A DNA stretch of 64,000 nucleotides from Neurospora intermedia (GCA_037102815.1 BTPP01000003.1:4030001-4094000); one strand, 5' to 3'. Numbered from the stretch's first letter, positions 1 through 14,145 are shown. Made by a program: numbers and translations. The notes: a model not told the origin generated them from the sequence alone.

Positions 1-454
1 CCCATCACACCAACCCAACCGGACCGAAGGTCTCCTGTCAAGGGCTTGCTGACGGGTTGACGATGACAGAGTTCAACAGGCTCAGCCTTGATCGGTCCTG
101 GCCCACCCAAAACCAACCACCAACGTTCTCTTGCGCGATGTTCCCGTAATCCGTGGTGAGTCACCTTATCCGTAGAAACTTCTACGGTTAGAGTAGCCGC
201 TTCGGGTCTTATTGGCCGCGAGAAAGGGGCACCCGGGGAGTGTCGATGCGTATGACACCGGGTTGGCAATTCAAGCGAGGATGAAGAATGGTAAGCAATT
301 TATGATGTAGGCAGGCAATAACCGCTAGAGCACCAATGTTCTTCAACCATTATTTGGGCAAGATCTTAGAAGCAGAACGTGATGAATTTGGTTTCTTGTA
401 AGCTGCAGCCACCATCGGGACTTAAGAGGCTGGTTGAAGTTGAAGCGCTGTCAA

Positions 455-455
<1 letters not shown>

Positions 456-486
<31 letters not shown>
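456..486 (+). repeat. Poly(A) tract, 31 nt
   Basis: An uninterrupted run of 31 A, with no matching low-complexity sequence beside it. It lies in the gene desert. It could be slippage-expanded DNA or the tail of an old retroposed sequence; I see no recognisable element body upstream and no clear target-site duplication. Confidence 0.9.
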
Positions 487-488
<2 letters not shown>

Positions 489-1380
489 CTTTGTCGGGCT
501 GACCAAGGTCTTTTCCGAGATCAATTTCCGACGTGCCTTCCTAGGCAGTGATCTAGGGTCAGATGTCTGACCTAGCGCTATTACAAGCATTCCACGGTTG
601 CCAATTCCTCAAAGCGAAACGGTCGTACGGACATAGTCTCTCCATCACATCCACAACCTTGTACCGTTTTCCGTGTCCACCAGCGACGTGATTGACTTTG
701 GGAAAAAAGGGACCAAGATCAACAATCATTGCGAGCTGAAGGAAACGTGTACCGGAGCTGTGAACCGAATCCGTCACTTGATCTTTGGGCTAAGTCTTAC
801 CTACAGCAATGGGATCCCCCACCCCCGCCCGACCCGAATGATCAGATATCACAGAGCCCTTTTGTTTTTTTAAGGAAACAAAGTAAAACACAATTACTGC
901 AGTACATGGGGTGCCATAGTAGGAGGAGGAGGATGCAGAGCAGGTTTGGATTGACCGGCTCAACCGGAGACGGCACTCGCGCCTATCTTATGGTCGTATG
1001 GGCTCATTCTGCTGTTGAGGAGAAAAGCCGTCATCTGGCTTTACGATCCCGTTTCACTCCACTATCTGGGAGAAGCGGAAGCGGCAAGCTGTGGAGATTC
1101 GGGGAACTAAAAGGGATGAACTTTCCGGGGAGAATGGAAAGGGAAAAAAAAAATGACAGTACACCATATAAATGTAAGCTAATATAGTCGGGTGGGAAGT
1201 CAGCCCAGGTCTGTCAGCTCATCTTTCCAGTAGTAGACAAGGTGGTGCGCACCACCATTATTTTGGACGGCCGCAAGACACAACCTTTCTGGCCATCTTC
1301 GACCGCTTCAAGCCTGTTGAAAACCGTAAACACTAGCTTGACTAGCGTGGTCTCAACATAGTAGCATGGTAGCATTGACT

Positions 1381-1412
1381 CCCGTCCGTCCGCCCGCCCG
1401 CCCGCCCGCCGC
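1381..1412. repeat. CCGT/CCGC short tandem run
   Basis: Two CCGT-type units run into several CCGC units, making a short GC-rich microsatellite. No coding frame is associated with it. Confidence 0.7.
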
Positions 1413-4400
1413 ACCCGGTTTTGTCCAAAATGCTGGCTGACCTGCGGTGCCCGCTGACGACGTGACCAGCCGTTGGAGTGCGTTCGATCCTCCAGGATCC
1501 AAAGGGCTCCCAGCCAGTCGTATCACAAGCGAGGGGGAAAGCGAGAGGACCGCAGAGAAGCTCGAGGTTTCAACTTGCAAACGAGATGTAAATGTAGGGT
1601 CGGCAAGATCAAAGTGCAACTTCAGGCACACGTGTCTGATGACTTTGTACCGTCACATTTTGACAAGACTCGTTTATTGAGGGTTGAGTAGTATTTTCAT
1701 TCCTGGCACTGCAAAGTAATCCAAATTTGTATATACACCGATCGTTGCGAAACATGGCGGGACTGGCAAGCTAATTAGCGATGATTCATCATGAGAAGAG
1801 AGAGGCTCGAGAGGGAGTTGATCAGACATGATATCCAAATCCCATCTGATGGCTGTGCATAGGCGCCACTGTAGCGCTCACGTTGGTTGCTTGCTTACAA
1901 GTAAAGTAGCTGATGGAGGCAACGCCAGATCGAGCCGGTGAGCTTTGGCAAAGACATGCTCCATATGTAGGTACTCCGTAGTTTACACTTCTTGAGCACT
2001 TCAAGCGCAGAAATGACTGACAATCCAGGGGGGGGGAAGGACCTCCGCATAACAAAAGTGCATGACGGTATTTCTCTTGACCAGTGAAGGAATGGCATCC
2101 TCTCAGCACATATGACTTTTAGGGAACACGGTACCTATGATCCGATCTATGCAGGATACTAGAATAGGCCGTACTTGTGTGGAGTAGAGTAAAGCCGGGG
2201 CAGTTCGTAAAAACGGAGAAAGCTACGAATCGAGCTAGGGAAGGGAGGGTGTTGGTTTCTCGGTAACCTATCAAAACTTGTGATCCACCCAATAAGAGGT
2301 CAGATGGAAGAGAAGCCGAAGGAGGAAAAAAGAAAGAGAGAGAAAAAAAGAAAGAGGACGTTTCTTCCCGGCGCCGGGAGCAGCAATGAAACCAGTAGTG
2401 TACAATCAACAAATGGGATTCACTAGGACGCCTAGACTAGTAGTCATTTAGATCCATGTAAGTTGCAGTACACTATACGTCCAGATACAACCCCTATTTG
2501 TGAAATGGATATACCAGCAGCACATAATGGACCGGGACCTAGACAAGGAACGTTACCATAGTGCTTCACCCCAAAACGGCAACATTTATTTCATGATCCT
2601 GCCCTCACCGCGCTGTGCACTCGAATTGCTTTGCTATGTAGCTTGGTCAAGTTCGATGGTGAAGTAGGAGAGTTGGTGGTAATATGTACTGGTTAGCTCG
2701 ACGGCAACATGTAAGTGAGCGATTGTCAACTGCTTTGCCAACTTCGGCAGCCCGCCGCGATGCACCATGAAGCAGAATATATTTTGTGCCACCATGTTAG
2801 CACATTGAACAAGAGGATGTGGGCTTGGTCAACTTTCGGTTTCAAGGAGCCAACAAGGGGTGTTGTGAACCGATGTGATGAGTTGTGAACGCCGACATCT
2901 CGCATACAGCAACCATGACATATCAGGTGGTCTTGCCTGTCAGAACACGGCGATTCCAGCAATCTGGGAACTGCGGTACTGCCCGCCGGATGAGTTCTCG
3001 GGTACCGTGCGGAAAGCGAAGGCGTTTGAGTAGAAAAACTGTAAAATAACCGTCGTATGATACCTGTTGATGTGCGTACTTACGTATACCACGATACGAT
3101 GTCGCATCGTTTCCGTTACGAAGCGTGGTATTACGAAGCGGGTCGCAAGTCAGCTGGGCTCCAACGAAGAAACGGAGCGGAGCGAAGCGAACGAAGCCAA
3201 GAAAGGCCACCTGCCAAGAAGGGATTGAGTGATCGATGGGGACAACTGAATGGAAGAAGATTGTTCGGTCCCCACTAGCTGCATCGCATGGACCCTCGCG
3301 TCGGTCCGTAGAAGCCTAGGACCGACTCCTTGGGTCTTGTTTTTGTCTTGATTGGGTACACCTGGAATCCGGCCCAGCAGCCCCTGATGCTCCTCGCGAT
3401 AGGACTTACGCTGTTCTCCAGTTGATCTCGGTAATCCTGGCTCGGGCCAGGCTCCCGGTATAGGGCGCCTCTTATACAGTAACGGCAACCCGACGGACGT
3501 GTCGGACGGAGTGAAGTTGGGGAGCTTTTGTGAGCGAACACTACGTATCTGAGTCACAGAAGTATTCGCCATAAGGGACGTGTGTTCTTTCCCCGTATTA
3601 GCAAGACGTGCACACGGGTTGAGCCATGTCCGTTCTGTTCCGTCCCAATCCGTCATCCGGTTTCCTCTGTTTCTGCACTTCTGGCAAGCCTTGATAATGG
3701 CACAGAGAGCATCACACACAACGCAATGTATGAATATGACCCTGGCACTGGACACACAGAACCGCAGAAGCGTGCCGTAAACTTCAACAGTGTTACACAA
3801 CACCTTGCTCTAGTTACAGCTGGTCTAAGTAGACTGCATCCTGAGCTAATTCACCCACGCCTATTTTTCCTGCACACTGCTGTGTAGCACCTGCAGGAAG
3901 AGATTCAAACAGTAGACGGAGAACCGATCAGTGGCCCTTTTTGGATGTCCGCAAAGTTCCGTTCTCCTTGTCGTACCCAATAGCATGGCCATGACTGCAG
4001 CATGTTGGCCATTAACGGAGACCATGATGGGCAGGCCTCGCAAGTGGTTGGTTAGGTCGTGATAGGTAGGTAGTTCAACAGTCAGTGACCTTGCTTCCAT
4101 TGCGTTTAGGCCTCACTGCTTATGTACCTGCTACTACATACCAACTGCTGCAGAGCACTGGCCGTCTGTACACCTGCCGAGATATATCCATTGATGTGAT
4201 AATGCGTCGCTATGCCACTTGTATGCAATTGCGCTGTAGGGATACACGCGGTTGATTGCCTTGGGCGAGCGAGCGGTTAAGGCAGAAGACCAGATTCAGG
4301 AGGCCGGGATCCGTTTCTAACATGCGGTCTCCCTGCCGCAGAGTCCGGCGGAAAGCTCAAGACGCTCGTTTCCAGTGTTTCCTCCTCTTCGTCGTCTCGA

Positions 4401-6532
4401 GCCGAGCCGCCGAACCTTTTCCCAACGCCAGCCACCTTTCCGCACTCACCGAGGTCTATATTATGCCTGTGAGTGGTGTGGAACTCTGGGTAGCACGGTT
4501 TTGCGCGGACGCCTGCAGTGTTGTCCTTCCACACTCTCACAGTTTCGGTTGGGCTTCACCAGAAACTTGATGGAGGGTACCTAATCGATTAATCCGTTCA
4601 ACATCAGACTCATCCTTCCCATTTCGACCTTGTGTGCTTCCCAGGCGAGCGAACTGGTCTTATGCTGACCAATTTTGTATACCACGAGAGAAGAAAATAG
4701 CCATGGATGCTATGTTCCCGCGTGCGCCCACTCCAGACGGCTCAGCGGGAGTCGTCAGATTTCACATTTCGGGCCTGCCGCTCGCTTGCCTTGGTTGAGT
4801 GACAGGTCTGAGGATGGCACCCGAGATGCCCCATAGCGCATCGGTAGGTGCCAAACTCCCGCCTGCTGTGACAAGAATACCGCATCAAGCCATGTCTCCC
4901 TTCAGTGCAACCACAGGCGACCTCCGGGTAGGCGGGTACCCAGCTTCAGCCAGACGATAGTGGTGGAAAAGAGGCGGGCGGGTGGGCGGCTTGCGATGGG
5001 AATTTTTTCCCTCTGGGCTTCATGAGCAGTGAGATGACTGGGCTCCCCATGCGTCGAAAACTCGCTCATGCGAGTGAGAGTCCAGGATCCCCATTGTTTG
5101 AGATCTGCCCCATCACCTCTCATGACCCCTCTTGCCGAGGATGTCAGTAGAAAATCTTTGCTCTGGCCACCTCTAAGAAATAGTCAGCAACATGCACTAG
5201 GTAGACTGCATGCGCTCACTGCACCTGGGATCCTCCTGTTCATTCGATTCCTCGCACAGCCGTGGTTAACCATTTTCCCCCTTTCTGCTATGGTACCGGA
5301 TATCAATTCAGAGGTTCGATTGCGGAATTTCAGATGGCAAGCGCCGAAAACAAAAAAAAAAAATCAACAAAAAACTACATGGATGCTGGGTGATGGACAG
5401 GCGGAGATGATGAAAGCTCACCGCCGTTTGCCTGCGAGTCTTTCCGTCTCTGGCCCTAGGAGCCTAGGTACCAATCGATGAAACTGTCCTCCTCACACTA
5501 GTCCATGGTTACAGTTCACTAACCCGTCCGGTCCGCTCAGAATGGGGATAGAAGGTGCATTGCATCCTCCGATAGGTCCTGGTCGTTTTGCCTCGCAAGT
5601 CCGAGCGCTTCCTGGTTGCCTCTTACACTACTGCCGTGGCATGCGCATCAAGTGGTACCGTACCATTTTGCCAGTTTCATACTTTCTTTCTTTCCTATCC
5701 ATCACCTGTAGACGTCTCTCAGTCAGGTGGGCTAAAAAACTGGCGTCTTCTCTCCACCTTTCAGCTCGAGTTGAGCATCAGCCAGGCAAACGAGCGCCAA
5801 TCCCCGTACAACTGTACAGTCCGACGTTCGCTCTCTGCTACCTTGATCGGTTACAAATCTGGAAAAACGAGGCCGGAAGGACAGCGACTGGCTTGTGACT
5901 CGTCGAACTGAACTGAGTGACGGCTCATATTGTTCGAATATCGAACTGCGACAAGGAAACCTGTGTGAAGCCGAAGGTTGTTGGACATGACATTCATAAA
6001 AGGTGACCAAGTTGTGCTGACGGCTTTCCGTCACATCTGGGCGCTCCAGTATCCGGCCGTCGCATGGGGTTTGAGTGTCAAAAGTGTACTGCACGGCGTA
6101 GCGCAGGTTGAATGCATGACGACCACCGTGTAAAGAGGCGGGGACCAGAAAAAATCTTTTCAGGGACTACCATCCCCGAGACTCGGCGATACACACTCCC
6201 CCATATGCATGGGCTCGCATCTTGCCCGCGTCACTTGAACGGCGGGCGAACCCGCCCGTTTTTCTTACCCGTCCGTCCTACCGCACGTCCCAACGCGTTC
6301 TCCCTGCAGTGGTCTTCACCAGAAGCTCCTCGCTGAACCAGGAATTTGATAACGCTTATTACCGGGTGTTCCAATCACATCTCTCGCAGGGTGCTGACGT
6401 TTTGACGGGTTGCAGTAGTGTGCGACACAGCCCCACGAAGGGTGGCATCATCCCGGTCGCAGCTGAGGTTCTCGGGCTTCTGCGAGGAATAGCGAAATCG
6501 GGCCTTTCTCGCTAGTGTCGTCAAGGCCATTG

Positions 6533-6551
6533 TACTGTACGCAGTACAGTA
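6533..6551. repeat. Perfect 8-bp inverted repeat, 3-nt loop
   Basis: TACTGTAC is followed by a GCA loop and then GTACAGTA, giving a perfect 8-bp stem. It is intergenic with no assigned role. A chance palindrome is possible. Confidence 0.6.
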
Positions 6552-9500
6552 TCACTCCGCATGGGGCGCGTCGAGACAGTCTTCTGACCACTGATCACGG
6601 CCGGTGTAATATTCTCTGGATCGCAAAGGTACCTGTTTTGTGAGCATGCTCAGAGAATGGCCTTGATAGCCCGTCTGCTGTATGTGGTCGGGCGTGCAAG
6701 AGAAGGAATGGTAGTGGTGACGGTCGTACAGGAGCCACGCGGCGTGCTGCGGTACAGTGCGGCCCGGGCGCGGGCTTACAAGCCACCCAAGGCAGCTTTA
6801 CCAGGTACATTCACTTGACATGATTTACGTTACCCGTAAATACGATACCGTGGTTTCCTTTCCGCCTGTACATCATCAATCTTGGGAGAAGTCTCCATCT
6901 CCAATTCGGCCGAGACACACAGTTTTCTTTCCTCTCCGTGCGAGGACGAAAAACTGCAGCGAAGAGGCAATGACGGACATGCAGCACGCCCGGGAAGAAG
7001 CGGAACGGGAAGGTACAGTTGTGGCCCCCAATGCAACGTGGCCCAACAGGGCACTCCAACGTTTCTGCTACCTTGTGGTGCTCGATCATCCGCGCCAGCG
7101 TGGGCCGCACAAAAGGTCGTCGAGGTCACAGCGCCCTGAGCGCCAACTCGGACTCGAAGTTGGCTCGGTCAGGTAGGTAACGTGTTAGGGGCATGGCTTG
7201 TCTTGCCTTGGCTGAGCTTCGTTCGTTGTAATTCCCGGCGGTGGTCGGTACGGCGTTGGAACGTCAACCGGACGCCAACCAGAAGACGCCATAAGTTGGT
7301 GGCTTGTTGCTCACGCAGAAAATAATTCCCAGTCTGTTGGTACGCTGTGTGCGTTCTCGGGCCTTTGTGTCGACTGAGCAGTGTACGTACTATATCTGGT
7401 AGCTTCTCACCAATCAGTATCTGTTTTAGCGCACAGTGCCGCATGCACTTACCGGGCAGAACTCCGACTCGACATACGACACAGACCAACTTTAGGCGAG
7501 GAGATGCTCTCAATACGGAGAGGCAGACGGAGATGGAGCCTGACGAGCACCCACGCGTGGCCCGACGGGCCGTGACGGGACCTGGGGCTCGCCCTGGACG
7601 TGAAAGCTCCAGTCAGATGAAGTGGATCAACGCAAATAGCGGGACGCTTTCGCCTGAACGCCTCGAACTCGCCCAGCCAGCCCCGGGTAGAAGGAACGAG
7701 GTCTGACAGGCTGACCCCAGATACCGGGATAGCAGATGGGCCATGGTCATCTCCAGAAAAGGAGAGATTGGAAACAGGAAACAACAAAAAATTGACGCCA
7801 CACCCTCTCCTAACCGATGCTCGCGGCACATAGGGAGACAGGGTGTCGTGACGAAGTGGGTGCACTAACGACGGAGCAATGACACATTCTTTTTCGGTGT
7901 TCCCGCCAGGCCCGCCAGATCCTCATTGAGCGGAAAGAATGGTGGAGTACAGGACTGTTTTCGCACGTGACTGCCAAGAAGGGCGCTAGTAACTAGGAGC
8001 CAGGCCTCTCTGGTTTCTTTCCAACTGCATCATCACCCTCTGTCTCTAATCCTCCTTCCAGAGATGTGATGTCCATCAACGTGACTGTGTAACGGCGACC
8101 TAAGTATAACCTTTTGTTAGGATATGAAGGAATTTCACTCTCGAAAGTCGCGATCCTCCGCAAACCTACCAGGGACTTGAGCTTCGATAGGTTGCTACCT
8201 AGCTGGGTCAGTTTGAGCCGGTTGCAGACATGCAGACCGCCTTCTCCAGCCGCCAGACATTCAGACAAGCGCCGTGATGGGGAACAAGAGAGCAACTTGG
8301 TCTCGCGCCCACAGCCAAACTGGGCAGGCCTTGCTTTAGTCTGTGCCGCTTACCTGCAGGTGTTGGCCCTCCTCAAACACTACGAGCAGGATCGACCAAG
8401 ATGATGTTTGCGCGTGTGTCCGCGACGCTAACCACGTTTGGTCTCTTTCTTTGCTTGGTGGCCGTCATCTAACCATCGAGAGGCAAGAAATCAGTAGCTA
8501 CATGTAAAGTCTTGCAGGTGACTGTAATGAAACTTGCTAATTTAATGACACGAATGTAAGATCTGTGCAAGTGCTCACTTCCGTCGGTCGTCAACTCACT
8601 GTTTCGATATGATTTTTTAATCCAGTTTTCCAGCTATAGCATGTGTGGTCTGCTTCGTCACTGTGCTCACCAACGCCCCCGAGACACAAAGAAAAGACAT
8701 TCAGAGATAACACAATATTACGAGTGCGGCCCCAACACAAGACACAACAGTACCTATGTGCCACTTGAGATTCAGGAACAAGAAATCGGTTAGGGAGAAA
8801 CACTACGGAGCAACGAGGAACTGGAGAGATGAATCATTCCGGACGCCACCCTGCTTTTGTTGTTGTCAGAAGGGATTACTGCTATTCCGGCCACGTACAC
8901 ATGCTGTTTGCATGTACACAATGTCATAATCGCAATGAAGATCCATAAGAACAGCCGCACCCAAGCGGTAAAAGTTTCCTGTCGTTTGTCACAGTGAAAG
9001 CAACGGTAAAAGAATGCTTGTCGTAGAACGGAGGAATAGATGGGATGGTAGGTAAATTCAAAATCCGATTGTGGAGGAGGTTGGGTGGTTGTTAGACACG
9101 GCGGGCGGTGGTCATCTGCCAACAGGAGCATCTCCCTACTTCGTGTTCCATCTTTCTAGTGTTGGAAGAGGCCACACTTGGTTGCAGCGCAATATAGTTG
9201 ATCTATGTAAGGCAATACCTTGTACTTGGCACATTTTGTAGCTTTGTTCAAGTTGTTCTCCTCGGGCGCTCGGTGTAAGGCATTTGACAATTTTCGTTTC
9301 CTCACGTGAATGTAGTTAAATCAGGAGTCATACCTAACTACCATCCACACACACATTCGGCAGCTTGGGTGAGGTATCATGGCATCGGGAAATGTGTAGA
9401 ATAAACAAACAAATACAAAAAAGAAAAATCGTCCTTCGCTGAGGGTATCAACGTACACTTATATCTCCCAGAACGCACCAACATGCTGTGATCGATAAGG

Positions 9501-10988
9501 CAGTTCCGGGAGGTCGGTAAAGGCATCCATAAGCTATTCGACGTAACTCTTCGATAAATCCATTGTCAAAAAGGACTCAGGGACGGTGAGCAGGTACACC
9601 AGGAGAACAGTCAAGATATCTTGGTACATACAAGCGATCAACACGCCAAATTGGAATGCGCAAACCGAGATTGTTTTCTACAAGTATACAGTACATGTGA
9701 GATTCTGGGCACACAGTACATACCCTTGCCATGGGCCTGGCGCCTTGCTGGTCGCTTTCAACTCACCAGTACACAGTGTCCTGCTGGGTGAAAATCTGCC
9801 TCCCGTCCCGTCTCACTTTGGACTTGTCGCGGTATGGGATCGCAAGCAAACACAGCCCGGTGCATGCGCTCAGCCGCCGGGGTGTCGTTACACCAATACC
9901 CAAGAGTTCCGTTTCTAGGCGCCGCCAGGGTTCAGTTTGATCCTGCGAGCACACCGCGCTGTAGACGTAATTGATGACGGAGAAACCAAGAGTTGTGGCT
10001 ACAGAACGGTGAGCGGGTGAGGGGGTTCGAGATGCAAATTGCAGCTGTGACCAACCCCAAAATCTCCCGCCAGCGCCGCCACCCAATGGACGCTCTGCAA
10101 CTAATGATGCGCTTGAAAGTCAATAATCCTCATGGGCCACCAACCCAACCCAACATTGCTACCTCTCCGCACACGAACCTCCGACTTCCTGTAAGAGCTA
10201 TTTAAACTGCATCAAGGTGCAGAAGAAGATGACAACAGCGGGATGAGTCTAGAAGGAGGCCGGGAAATAGAAGAAAAAGGTCCAACGGTTGCCAATTGTA
10301 GACGTTTCGTCTTAGTGCATACCTTACCTCTAGATATGAGCATTGTTCCTGCCTCTGTTCGCAATAATGATGAAAGCAGCCCCCCTTTTTCCACAGGCCC
10401 GGTTGTTGGCGGCTGCACAGCAGTCCACCTTGCCATTCGAATTCACTGCGAGATAATTCGCAGATATCATCGTCAATGAAGATATGGAAATTGAGGTCAG
10501 CCAAACGAGTCAGGAGCTACATAGTATGTATGTACCAGTACTGCCTACAACGACCGGCCTGGAACCCGTCCCCATGGATCCAGCAGACGGGCCAACAACG
10601 GGAACGGGAAGGGAGGCATGACATTAGCAGGGAGTGTAAGTAGTGTAAGCACTGCGTGTCCACTTTCTTGGGGAGGGTCTGCCCGAACCGATGGCGGCGG
10701 GAACCAAGTTGTCAAAATCTGGTAGTGCAATCTTGCGCCATTCCTGGGTGGCTCCCTCCACCTTGAGGCCCTGGAAGCGTTGCAGCATGTAGACTACTGA
10801 GTGCATTACCTCGGAGGCATCGAGCGGCGTCAACCGCCCTGGGCCGCAATTCCATTATGGCGGGGAATCTGGAGACGGCGACGAGACTACATATGGCTTG
10901 GATAGTTCAGGGAGGCAGCCTCTGATTTTGACATCCTGTCGGTATTCTCGAGGGGAGAGGAACACCCAAGAAAAAAGAGAGATAAAGG

Positions 10989-11028
<40 letters not shown>

Positions 11029-11037
11029 GGGGGGGGG
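10989..11037. repeat. A32 tract joined to G17 tract
   Basis: A run of 32 A passes directly into a run of 17 G, followed by more G-rich sequence to about 11050. The purine-only strand spans about 60 nt. Such tracts can form triplex (H-DNA) or G-quadruplex structures and are prone to length error in sequencing, so the exact counts are uncertain. Confidence 0.85.
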
Positions 11038-13266
11038 AGGGGGTGGGTGGTCCAAGATCTCTCACACCTTGTCTCGAGAGACCAGGTGGCATAAAGCCGA
11101 CGCACACACGGCCCCGTATCGAAAATAGTCTGGAACTTGCATTTTTGTGGTCCCCCTTTTGTGATAGTGGAGATCCGAAGCGGCTTGTTGGGACGCTCTG
11201 ACAAGGATGCTTACACTATGTTCTGAATCTGGGGCTAGTGGACGTCAGCATCCTGGAGCATGACTCTTCGGATATGCGACGGGGGAATGTTGCTGAGGGA
11301 GGATCTGAGAAAGACAATCAGGATATCCGCCAGTTCACGGGTCCTCATCGTCACGAAATATATGTTGAGCGAAGGTATCTTGGAGCCTACGTACGTTACC
11401 TAGAGTAGAAGTGTGGAGGATAATGTTTCGTTGGCTCGTAATTACCATCATTTGGCTAGGCCGTTGCCGCTGAGGCGTTCCAGTGCGTTGGAAACCAGTG
11501 TGGAAGTGTGTTGGGATTCTGAAGAACGTCGCTATCTTCAAAGCCTCGGCAGCGTTTTTCGACATGCGGAAGTGCGAGTGAGGCAAGTTTACCATTTTGC
11601 TGTTGTACTGCTGCGCTGCTGTAAAATGCCCTGCGCAACCGTCACCATAAAATACATCAGTGTGAAGAATGGCAGGTACTTCGGGGTGTGTGGCAAAACT
11701 GCACCTGGGATATTGATATGCTAGGAAGGAGCTATGGTTCAGAAAACGAGTGCTTGTGCAGTACGTCTACCTCTAGGACTACCAAGTGGAAGCGAAAAGA
11801 AGAGGACGCCATGATCCAAGGGATTTTAATGCCTTTGTAATCTCGCTTTCAGCTGTCATATTAGCATCTGGTTCATTAGACCCTTCACTACGATCTCCGG
11901 AGAGACACTCGAAGCGGACTGGCAGAGTGGACTTGCCCGATGAAAAGACAAGAGTAAGCAACACTCGCGGTGAACAGGGTGTTTGTGCTGTTAGTGACGC
12001 CCAATGAAGGGGTTCGAGCTTGGTAACTGTGTAGCAAGGGACGCGCCCACCGTTTCCGAGTTGGTTACTTCTACTCAATCAACAGGATTGCGACCGTGCC
12101 GTGCGGAGGCGCCTCCCTTCAGTTGACAGGACGGCAGGACAGACGGACGGGTGAACCCGGTGCACTATAGTCACGGGAAACGGGAGTTCGCGAATTGGAG
12201 GACATCGAGTTGCTGTCTTTGGACAAGGCATGCTCAAGATTATGTCGGCTGCAATGCACAATGTGAGATCATCCACTTGCTTGTCGACCACATTCATTTC
12301 CATGCCTGGGTTCCATCTCTGGGCCGCCACGCATTCAGCGTCAGGCTCCATGATACCTCTGTACAGGAGGCGGATGCACTGACAAGGACAGCCCGGTCAG
12401 ATTGCTCTGAGGATCACAGAGCCATATCTAGTGTAAAGGAGCATTTACCCCTATTTAGCCTATCCAAGTCCGCGCCCGTCTACCAACCAACTTCAGGATG
12501 TCCATCGCCGTCCGGTCTTCAGTCATCGAGATTGAGACCGACTAAAAACATAGAGTCTTCGGGGACTGCTCAAGCGGTTGCGATCGTCGGAGGTTTGGAA
12601 ATGATAGCGGTTGTGACATTGGCATGGCACAAAGCCGTTCGCAATGCTGCTGAGACAGTTCTCCTCTGGGCGTAATAATTCAGGCCTTTTTGCCCGCGAC
12701 ATCTTCATCTCCAAGGGCAATGGATCGCACACCTTGGTGCGAACTACCTGTTATGACGGCCCAACCACATCCCTAAAAGACGGAGGAGAGCGAGCAACCA
12801 GCCCACCGAAGCCACTGTCCCGAGAAGATGCATATCCCACGGTGTTGAATGTGGATTGTACTTCTCATGTCCCGGCCGCTTCCCATCTGGCGTTGTCTCG
12901 CAGAGATGGGATAGGAAAAAGGAGACTTGCCTTGAGGCTACACCGCATGACGCTGTACATGGCAATGTTTGGAGGGCCAGTCCTTCTTTGTACATCAGGC
13001 CTTATGAAGGTAGTGAAGTAGTTGTGCGTCTGATAGTCCGTTTGCGCCTTTGTACGCCGTTTCTCACCAACACTGGGCCGGGAGTGGACGTGTGTTTCTG
13101 ATGCGAATGGCCAAGAGGGTTGCTAGAGTGCCTCCATGTTTCGGGCCACGACAGTGAAATTCCCGAGACTGTTGGTGCCAGTGTCTGACGTTCCGATGCA
13201 TATTCTGAATCGGGCTACCAGTCAACTAACGCCTGATTTTTCCTGCCTCCAGTTCGCAGACCTCTG

Positions 13267-13292
13267 TTTTTTTTTTTTTTTTTTTTTTTTTT
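13267..13292 (-). repeat. Poly(T) tract, 26 nt (poly(A) on minus strand)
   Basis: An uninterrupted run of 26 T in the gene desert. On the minus strand this reads as a poly(A) tail, but no element body is evident beside it. Confidence 0.9.
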
Positions 13293-13555
13293 ATCGAAAA
13301 CAAATTGAAAAAATTGGAGGATATCGCGCTAAGCACACGGCCACTAAAAGTTTGGGTATGCTATTGATCGTTTGCATGGACGTGATTTCTGCTCCCCTGC
13401 TCACAACACGAAGGTTAGTTTGGAACACATGGAACCCTGATCCTGGAAAGGCATGAGGGGAGTGATGTAGGGACACATTGCGCTTGGCTTAGTCAAAATT
13501 TAATCAGCTGATATCAAACGATCATGATCACCACGCCGCATGAAGGGCTGTACAG

Positions 13556-14145
13556 GTAAGATTGACCTTGGAAAGGTATATCAGCTTTTTGTTGGTGCTA
13601 AATATGGGTAGGAATACCGGTTGATCGACGGCGATTTAACGGGCCGAGTTCTAGGGTCTGAAATACCGGTGGATATAAATGATCCAATTCTTGGAACATG
13701 GAAAACAGCATGGTGCTGCTCACTGCCAGACCTTGGCAGATCGTTTACCCACATGGAAGGTAGAGGTGCCTAGATATACGAGCTGTACTGCCGTCCTTCT
13801 CAGATGCATTATATCATTCAAGAATCCTTGGAAGCGCGGGTCCAAATCTGGCGTTATGTTATCTGTCGCGCACTGCCGTTAATAGGTGGGTATTTCAAGT
13901 GACTCGCTTGCTTCGCGGCCTAGAGGTATTCGTGTGCTGGGTATCAGCTTTAGTAAGTGTGCTGCGGCCCCATCTGCAACCACCTGCTAACTGCAAATCT
14001 TTGCCTTGCGATCAGTCATGCCTATATCAACTACACCGGGCTGCTGCCATTTAAGTGGGCTGAAAACAAGGATGGGAGTGAGTGGAGGGAGAACCTATTA
14101 GGCATGATCTTTGTTATGCAAATGTTGTTGCTTTCGGCTTGCTAA
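13556..14145 (+). pseudogene. Possible decayed or non-coding spliced transcript
   Basis: Two intron-like segments lie in the same orientation: 13556-13611 (GTAAGA donor, GCTAAAT-like branch, TAG end) and 13953-14015 (GTAAGT donor, CTAAC branch, CAG end). Between them, the frame beginning at 13612 is open for about 50 codons to a TAG at 13771, then open again to a TGA near 13906. After the second intron the same frame runs open to a stop at 14143-14145 and ends in a hydrophobic stretch. I do not recognise the encoded sequence and cannot build an intact protein with a start codon. It may be a broken gene, a non-coding spliced RNA or chance. Confidence 0.2.

Larger units (their letters stand above)
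1..13555. other. Gene-poor region, no recognisable gene
   Basis: No reading frame here shows a conserved domain, a believable start context or a spliced continuation that I recognise. Open frames on both strands are short (mostly under 150 codons), overlap each other in opposite directions and have unstructured composition, as expected by chance in roughly balanced base composition. The region holds homopolymer tracts (listed separately), a short GC-rich tetranucleotide-like run near 1381-1412 and a perfect hairpin near 6533-6551. No rRNA or tRNA was noticed by eye. Small spliced genes could be hidden, as one was found elsewhere in the window. Confidence 0.55.

Noticed and set aside
3150-3803. 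217-codon open frame on the minus strand
   Set aside because: No recognisable domain, irregular composition, overlapped by opposite-strand frames of similar quality, and no splice or start support.
12000-12020. GGTTCGA-like sequence reminiscent of a tRNA T-loop (also near 10020)
   Set aside because: No matching acceptor, D or anticodon stems around either site.
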